From positions 62,001 to 126,000 of the forward strand of contig LLCB01000142.1 in assembly GCA_001414345.1 (NCBI GenBank): a stretch of 64,000 nucleotides of DNA, written 5' to 3'. Made by a program: the position numbers and the translations under genes. Each line of letters begins with the position of its first letter. Positions within the stretch are counted from its first letter, which is position 1. Positions 56,749 through 64,000 of this stretch are shown piece by piece. The stretch comes from Hymenoscyphus infarciens. Taxonomy: Eukaryota; Ascomycota; Leotiomycetes; Helotiales; Helotiaceae. Below the pieces are notes generated by a model. The model was not told the origin of the DNA, ran no database searches, and worked only from the letters and a program-made list of their open reading frames with translations.

Positions 56749-59700
56749 GGTTTTTGTTCTGCTTTGGTTTTTGTTCTGCCTTTGAGGGGGATGGAGGGGT
56801 TTGTTGGAGTATGTGAGTGAAGTGATTGGGATATTGACTTTCCAGTCTAAACAGCAACCAAAAGTGAGTTATTGTGGAATTGATGTGAAAGTGTTATCCA
56901 GAAAAAACACTCTGGGCAAGTTGAGATGATATTTATAGAAAACCACTTAAGTAAAGACTAAATTCTCAGCAAATGACATCACATCGCCCCCAACACCGTC
57001 CTCATCCCAACGATTAGAAATCATCGGACCTCGCACAACAAGGTTATATTTGTCCAAGAGTAATCAGCAAATAATCAAAAGCTTCCAATAACAGACAAAA
57101 TTGCGTCCAAATCATATACGTGTGGACCAGAAGTTCTTTCTCCGCGGGTATGCGGGGTACGGAAGGGGCTAAAGCTGCATCTTGCATGCCTTAAATGGAT
57201 GGCTTCGGGATTTGAACCCGAGAACATACTCGTAGTACAGTCATGAAAAGAATAGACGCCTTTGTTTTGACAGAGTGGATGGAGATTTAAAAATGAGGAA
57301 GAAAAAGGGTACGTAAGAGTGTGTCCCATACAATATCTGGTGAATGTTAGTACCCTAAATCTTTTCATACAATTGATTAAACTTAACAAACGTAGGTTTC
57401 AAATCTTCACGTAAATCTTATCTTAAGTAAATTACACTAAACTTCTCATATAATTTTATAAATTCAACAAATATACGACGAACCATAACCTAAGTGACAT
57501 ACCAAAACCGAAAAAGGAAGCAACTTAAAGATAGATTCCAAAGGTTTTCACTAATTCATGAACCTTACTACTCTACCAAGTCCCTTCCTAGGTTCCCTTT
57601 TCCTGCTGTTGAGGAGGTATTTTCCTTCTGTTTTTTTGTTTTTTTGTGTCGACTATCCTTGTGCAACTTCATGTCTTTATTTCTTATCAGTCGGAAAAGA
57701 ATATAATAAAGTTCCAAGTTTAACGTAGGTAGTGTGTAACATGGAGTCGTTAAAAATTCGACCCGCATAATTCTCTACTCGGAAATGGTGTTTCATCGTG
57801 CTCGATTCTAAGGCTCATATGTTGATAATTCTCCTTGGAAGCCTTGTGGTCAAGTGTTTGGGGGTAAGGCATATCCAATTGACCCTGTCAAAACAGTCTT
57901 CCTAGACGAGGTTGAGACAAATATTAGAACGCAGATGACTGTTTTCTAAACTCCCAAAGAATAAATGTTTTCAACTTTTGAAAAAGCAATACTCTCTAGA
58001 ATCTTCGACTCAAACTACGACTTTTATTAAAAACTCGAAACTCATACCTTCTGATTCAATTAAGCCAACATGGGCAAGAGCAAACACCGTCTGTCGGAAA
58101 AGTTGAAGCTAGACAAACCCCAAAATATGAAATCCGCCCCCTCCACCCCTCTCATGCTACGAGCCAGCACTTAATCATCTTATCTCTTTAACATGTACAG
58201 AAAACACCAGAACTTACTACTGACGGTTAAATTTCTACTGCTGAATTATCTCAAAATATCAAACGTGAGAAGAAATAGAACCGAACTACCCCCATCATGC
58301 TATCACAAAAGGCACTTTCAAGCCTTAGGAAATTTTATATGATCTTCCTCCTAAGAAGTGAGGCAAGAAAGTGCCTCCCCCAAGCTAATGTAATCGTTCT
58401 CAACGGGTTTTCTGAGTATATCATGCTCCCAAGAAACACAGTTGTTTATAAAAAAGCTAAAGAGAACTTCAAACACCTCCTCGAAACTTCGAAATCTCAA
58501 CTTCTTTGCTCAACCTCCCTCCACCTTGGAAATGTAAAATAATTACAATGAAATATTACAACCATGAGAAGTTAAAATAACAGCTACCACAAGCGACAAC
58601 AGAGAAGTGTTTTTACTAAAAGTGGTAGTCGGAGCTGATTGAAATGACTACTCAAATCCAAACAACCGTTCCCTTTCTCGGTACTCTGCGCGACCTTGTT
58701 CAAAGTCAACCCCTCTCTTCAATTCGAAAGTAAACTACATGGAAGCCCCAGTAATCCCCAGCCACTTCTCATCCCGGAAACCCAAAGAGAGAAGGACCGG
58801 CCGCAGTTGCTGTTGTCGATTCAAACTATACTTTTGAAAAGAGGTATTTCACAATACTTCTGTCATATTATAACAAATTCGCAGTTCCATGCCCTGTCAA
58901 GCAGATTCAACACCGTCCTTGTAAGAAAAAGAGAATCTCTTTCAAGAACCTACATTTAGGTCCTTAACAATCACCCAGTAGAGCATTTCTGTGTCGATTT
59001 TCGCACGGGAATACCTTCTTTTCAGTTCTCCCTGAAACGAGATAAACTACAAGAGACAGTTATATAATAGCAAAAGGTCATTAATGTTCGCTGTACGCGC
59101 ATCTTCTATAACATCCAAAGAATCTCGCCAAAGTCGGTCAAGAACACATAGTTTTCGAACTTCTTCTTGAAATCTCCTCATCTAAATGACAAATTCAAGA
59201 ACCAAAAACGCCGAGAATGAATCCACCACTTTAAAAAAGCTCTCAAAGCAAGGAGTCCGCACATATAGAACCACATCAACACGGAATTCCGTACATCACT
59301 GGTCTCCAATTCTTCGAGTTCACAAACAAGCTGCTCATACCAAAGCAGCAAGAAACAATTATCAACCACAAGCACCCCTTATTTCTTCCCTCCCAAATCC
59401 CATCCATTAGTGATAAACAAAACCAACAACACTTCCCACCGTCGAAAACGCACAAAAAGCACCACACCCCATCCTCGCCAAGATTCCTTCAATACACCCA
59501 ACTCTGTACCACCATCCTATGTAACTTTCCCGTACCAACTCACACTCATTGGTGTAACTTGCTTGGGGCACTCTGGAAACAACATATCCGCGGAACGAAA
59601 AGTTTCCAATGTTGTGCTTAGAAACATTGGAAGCTATGGCGTTTATATAGACTTCAAATGCCAACTTGCTTGACTTACCTACTAGTACCAAATTCACCAG

Positions 59701-60457
59701 CTCATTATCCCTATGTACATTCACATTACTTCCTCTTATCCCCAAAAATTATCCTCTGCATCCACTTCTCTCATCCTCCATATTCCAAACTTGATCTTTA
59801 AGTACACGAAGAAATCTGAAACGACCACACAAGGTCAAATTTACAGATCCCAACTAGAACTCAAACAATTAGAGGTATTATTCCAGGTAACTTAGGAGAA
59901 TCAAGAAACTAACATTCTAAATCTTCTAGACCCCCACGAAAAATCATTTTTAATCATCCTGGACTGCTTCGCACAATCGAAAGCAAGGTATAAATGCTCA
60001 ATCCCCTTACCACTCACTACTCCAGTGTCGAAATATTTTGCTCCGTCACCAAGAAGAAGACAGCAATGCAGGACTTGCATCACTCAAAGTAGACACCTGA
60101 TCACAGTCAAATCTTTGGACTCAAAGTTCGTAAAGTAGACAAATAAACTCTCAAATTCGCAAAAATTACACAACTACAAAGCTTTATGTAAATCCATACA
60201 CAAAAAAGCAAAACACCTCTCCATCCATTCAGCTCCAGAAGATCCAGAATCCCCAATTCCCGCAGAGAAAACCCAAAATGATTTTAAAAGAAAAATAAAC
60301 ATAAGAGAAGCCGATTGTCATAATCTCGTAATCTCGTGTATTATAAGGAGAGAGTGTGTGTGGTTCCGTAGGATAAAAACACAAAACAGGAAAAGGAAAA
60401 CAATTTAAAGAATGGTAAGCAGATAGCAGGGCCAACAGTGTACAGCAGCATCCCAAC
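56749..60457. other. 3.7-kb gene-free spacer
   Basis: Numerous short open frames but none with recognisable protein character or splice partners. A tRNA-like 3' half occurs at 57197-57245. The right 250 bp are the 3' flank of the LIM gene. No transposon structure was recognised. Confidence 0.4.
57197..57245 (-). pseudogene. tRNA 3'-half-like fragment
   Basis: On the minus strand a perfect T-arm TCGGG-TTCAAAT-CCCGA is followed by AGCCATCCA, as in a tRNA acceptor 3' end. No matching 5' strand (GGATGGCT) is found within 90 bases, so only a fragment or a diverged class is present. Confidence 0.3.
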
Positions 60458-63438
60458 TCAAGCCTTCAACTGCACCTGCAAGCATGGCATACACAATACC
60501 TGCGTCTCCCCCCCAACCTCCTTAGGATAAAAACACCCATCATCAAATCCACTCTTACACTCATGACACCGAAAGCACTCATCATGCCACTCCCCACCCA
60601 GAGCTTGAACATACTGCCCAATAACGGGTTTCTTACACTTCTTACACTTAGGCGCGCGTCTCTCCGTGCGTTTAGTCTGACACCCCAAGCACCACGCATA
60701 CCCATCCTTCTCAATATGCGTTTGGCCCTTCTCAAAAGGATCCCCACATTCGGCGCAGAAGAAATGGCCATAATGCCAATGCTCACCAAGGGCAATGGTA
60801 TGCTCCCCAATAATGGGAGTTTTGCAATGTTTGCATTTAGGCGCAAAAGCCTCATGCCAGTCGAGATGGCAGAAGAATCGGAGTCGTTCGTCGCCATCTT
60901 CTGCTAGGGTTTGGCCTTCGATTTCGGGGATTTCTTCGCCTCGGGCGCGACGTTTGATTCGGTCGATTCGTTCGGCGCGTTTTGTTTCGGGCTCGAAGCG
61001 GATTTCGAGGGATTCGAGGCCGGTGCCGCAGTTGAAGCAGATGAAGCATTCTGGGTGGAAGTGTTCTGGTTTTCCGCTTAGGGCTACCACACGGCCTTCG
61101 ATTGGGAGAGTACATTGATGGCATGTTGCAGTGGCTCTTTTGCCAGCAGTCGGTGCGGGAGACCAGTGTCCTCGAGAAACAGGAGCGTGACCATGTGGTT
61201 TAGGGCGACTGGAAGCGGCCTTGGGATCTGGTAAAGGTCTTTGTCCATTGGATTTGGGTGGCTCCGTCGACGATACATTAATTGTGGGAACTCCTGGTGC
61301 CGAGACGGATATTGAGGGTGCATCTGGAAAGTTTATGGTTGGGACGGCGGGGGCCGATTGAGGTACGTTGATGGTAGGGATCGAAGGTCGAGAATTTGGC
61401 AGATTGATGGTTGGTATAGCGTGGCTGGTTTGTGGTGCATTGATTGTTGGTAGTGATGGTCTTGATTGTGGTGTATTTATTGTAGGAATTGCAGGTCGTG
61501 ACTGGGGGGTGTTTATTGTAGGTATTGATGGTCTCGATTGAGGCGTATTGATTGTAGGAACGGTATATCTTGATTGTGGTGCAGTGACTGTAGGAGCGGT
61601 AGGTTTCGAAAGGGGGCAGTCGAATTTAGATGCAGAGGGCCTTGGTCCAGAAACGGTGCTTTTGGGTGTTGAAGGTTTAGAATCTGGTGCTCTGATAGTG
61701 AGGATTGAGGGGTGAGATTCAGGCACATAGGCAGTGGGTGACGAAGAGACTGGGGAGTCAGTTATTTGGACTGGGCGTGATTCAGGAATGTGAACGGTCG
61801 GGAGAGGGGATGTGACATTCTTCGAATCTGAGCGAGTAGGTATGCTCTGCCTTTGACCGGCAGGTCGATCGAATGGTGATCTTCTTCGCACTTCTGGCTT
61901 TACATCAGCCTCCTTCGGCTTCCAATTACTTTCAAAGCTTACGATTGGACGACCTGGTTTGTCACTGACAACTGTAGGTGTCGGAAGTTTTGGACTTCTA
62001 TCTTTCAAGCGCATGCTTGTTGCTTGACGAATATCATCACTCCTAATCTCGAGTCCATCTTTGGTAGCGGGTTCGGCTTTGTCTTTTTCAGCTGATTGGG
62101 CTGCGGCCACCGTCACTACTGGGAGACTGTTGGCAGTGTAGAGAGGGTTTCTAGACTGAGTTGGAGGATTTTGATGAATCTCTGTCCTGTGAAGCTTCTT
62201 GGTTTTTTCTGGGGGAGTGCTACTAGACCGTGGTTCGACAACATCTTGCGCAAATTGTACTCGGCTGAGAGGATTGCGGGGCTTGAAACGGAGTGGTGCA
62301 GGCATATCTCGGTCCTCTGTGGTTCGACCACGAGGTGTACTCTCTTCTGGCTCCTCCCAAATCTGAGAACCCGTAAAGGTAGAGCCAATCTCTCCACTGA
62401 TATTTCTTTTGGCACTGCTTCGACGTTTTGAACTTCCAAGCCTCCTTGCTCCCATGATGCTGCCATAAGACTTTGTGTTTACTACCGTGCTGGTGCTGGT
62501 GGTTGATCTTGTAGAATCAAGTGATGGACGGATGGGATCTGGACTGAGGCAGCGTTCATGCTCGTCGGAAGAACCGCTGGATACACGCATTCGTGGAGAC
62601 ATCATGCCACCACTACAACTCGATCCACCAGAAACTGATCTTGGAGCCAAATCTCTTGCCAAACCCGTGGCAATTCCCATTCCACCATAGCGGCCGACAC
62701 TTTGAGTCCTCGCATGGGCGTAGCTGTTTTTTCTAAGATGATCGTTGTAGCGATATGGCGCATCTGGGTTTATAACTTCGGGGTTTTGGTGTTGGAAGAC
62801 CAGCTCAGATGCCTCATTCTGAGCTGCAGCATGAACTCGAGCTTCTTCATCTTCTTGCTTCTTGATGTCCAGATCTTCCATCGCTTCTCTCAAAGAGACA
62901 GCCTCCTCCTTTTCCATCCATCTCAGCCCTCTTTCAATGTATGTGGCGCTTGGGACGACTTCAGAAGGCTTCAGGGGTAGAGCGGGGGAGGTCTGGCTGG
63001 GTTGCTGAGCAAGCTGCCGACCAGTTCTCGAGGAGACGGAATACGTGGAGAGAGAAGACTGGGCCCGTCTGTGGGACATGGCACTGGCAGACCGAGAGCC
63101 ATAATCGGAAGATGTTCTCTCAGAAGTTTCGTTTGTAGGAGCGGCTGGTTGCACCGATGGACCGGGTCTGTCTGTTGATTCTCGGCGGTTGCTGGCAGGT
63201 TGAGGTCTTGCGCCGCTAGGTCGTGCAACGCGGTTGCTTCTCAAGTCGGCGAGATAATCAGCTGGACACAAGTGGGATTAGTTGTTGAATAAATGTAGAG
63301 AGGGGAATATTGCATCGTGAAATGCTGCCCGGACCAGAAAGAGAAGGTTTGCCTACCAAATTGTTCATTGGACATGGAAACCGGACCAGGAGGAGTGACT
63401 TTGCGTGTCCTGTCCTTGGATCTCCCACGAAGGAGCAT
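60458..63438 (-). CDS. Paxillin-like protein with three LIM domains (Pxl1-like)
   Basis: Two exons on the minus strand: 63357-63438 and 60458-63261, across a 95-nt intron; 961 aa. The ATG at 63438 begins MLLRGRSKDRTRKVTPPGPV. Residues 30-740 are disordered, Ser/Pro/Arg-rich, with a run of about eight 13-residue repeats near IPTINTPQSRPS. The last 221 residues hold three LIM zinc-binding domains: from CHQCTLPIEG (741; its second finger interrupted by a charged insert before FFCHLDWHE), from CKHCKTPIIG (about 837), and from CKKCKKPVIG (about 900). In yeasts Pxl1-type proteins sit at bud tips and the cytokinetic ring and link Rho signalling to actin; the same general role is inferred here. Confidence 0.88.
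61270..61610 (-). repeat. In-frame 39-bp tandem repeats in the LIM gene
   Basis: About eight copies of a unit encoding variants of PTINTPQSRPSI (NTPQSRPA, NAPQTSHA, NLPNSRPS, NVPQSAPA, NFPDAPS). Units are diverged, with changes such as S/A and T/A/L/V in fixed columns. Confidence 0.8.
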
Positions 63439-63950
63439 GACTGTGGTCGGGAGTGGTTATGCGACTGGAGCCAACTGCTTTTTGGGGAAGATTGTTGGGA
63501 TGATATAAATGATGTGGAAAAAGAAGGATGATGGAAGCAACAATTGCGTTGTAGAAAGAGAGTGGGAGGAAGGAATGTCTGAGAGGCAATTCAGCTCAAA
63601 GTAATACAGTCTTGGGAGAAGTAAACAAGTGCAACGGGCTGGGGCAACGCAATCACGTGGGACTGACAACGCACTCTCACGTGGCTGCGTCGCGTAATCG
63701 CCTCCACCAACTACGATGCGGCGATATAAATTCGTGTTCTCCTCTGTTGTTCACTACTTTGTCTAATCGTGGCGCCAGGACCCCACCCTTCCTAGTTAGC
63801 CAAATCATGAGTTAGGTACACAGATAAATATTGGATTATGGCTTTGGTGGTCGGGTGAAGTATGGGTGAATTATTGAGTTTCATCCCAAAGTGCAGCAAG
63901 TAAAGCTTCGTATGATTGAGTATACTAGTAAGTATGTTGGTTGAAGTGAG
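63439..63950. other. 5' flank of the LIM gene
   Basis: No gene. Two CACGTGG motifs (about 63654 and 63678) lie some 215-240 bp upstream of the start codon and are possible bHLH binding sites. Confidence 0.4.
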
Positions 63951-63952
63951 TA

Positions 63953-64000
63953 CTATCCCCCCCCCTAAATAAAATGTAAGCGCACGGCCGCTGTGCCATA
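63953..64000. mobile_element. Left end of a poly-C MITE, cut by the window edge
   Basis: After TA at 63951-63952 the sequence CTATCCCCCCCCCTAAAT followed by AAAATGTAA parallels the start of the element at 762-969 (CTATCCCCCCCCCTTAAGT, then ATATGTAA). The rest lies outside the window. Confidence 0.55.

Noticed and set aside
57075..57389. Minus-strand 104-codon frame
   Set aside because: It overlaps a tRNA-like T-arm and shows no protein family features or ATG with good context.
59407..59745. Minus-strand 112-codon frame and neighbours at 59178-59467
   Set aside because: Hydrophobic cysteine-rich text but no recognisable family, no splice partners and a non-ATG start.
1..64000. CRISPR arrays, operons, bacterial-type defence systems
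   Set aside because: Gene structure is eukaryotic with spliceosomal introns; no regularly spaced direct repeats of CRISPR type exist.

Overview
The window looks like nuclear DNA of a filamentous ascomycete (Pezizomycotina; a leotiomycete/Helotiales-type genome is my guess from gene style). Genes carry short GT-AG introns of about 45-200 nt with CTAAC/CTGAC-like branch sites, and the products are typical fungal housekeeping proteins. The left third is an AT-rich block saturated with C-to-T changes, the signature of repeat-induced point mutation (RIP).

Layout. 1-313: the 5' end of a minus-strand gene cut by the window edge. 762-969: a TA-flanked MITE with a poly-C terminal inverted repeat; the left end of a related copy starts at 63953. 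About 1.3-13.6 kb: a RIP-degraded transposon graveyard. It holds a full-length Ty3/gypsy element (3901-11765; 498-bp LTRs; target duplication AGAAA) that landed in an older solo LTR (duplication CTTAA) and was itself entered by a much less mutated solo LTR (4913-5358; duplication ATAAT). A reverse-orientation solo LTR (2527-2858; TTTAC) and an 851-bp TRIM-like element with 111-bp terminal repeats (12233-13083; AGTAG) complete it. An intron-containing tRNA-Ala (13700-13798) sits just outside the AT-rich edge.

13.9-63.4 kb is gene-bearing: Per1/PGAP3 GPI-lipid remodelling protein; a CorA-like membrane protein with unresolved 5' end; mitochondrial prolyl-tRNA synthetase divergent from the ribosome-biogenesis factor Noc1/Mak21; a small conserved unknown; an NDUFAF3-like complex I assembly factor; a proline/serine-rich coiled-coil unknown; a hotdog thioesterase; a Dap1-like cytochrome b5 protein; a broken FAD monooxygenase; a cysteine-rich metallothionein-like protein; a Gfo/Idh/MocA oxidoreductase; a large unknown with ITTPLP repeats; V-ATPase subunit C; APS kinase with a TCACGTG site upstream; a mitochondrial membrane-anchored hotdog thioesterase; a cyanamide hydratase-like HD protein; and a three-LIM-domain paxillin-like protein.

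The genes do not form a pathway or cluster; they are independently transcribed housekeeping and accessory loci. Long spacers contain MITE-like inverted repeats, degenerate tandem repeats and tRNA-like fragments. I found no convincing new defence or biosynthetic system; the most informative part is the transposon stratigraphy on the left. Gene models were built by eye from reading frames and splice signals; all exon sums keep frame, but none was tested against transcripts.
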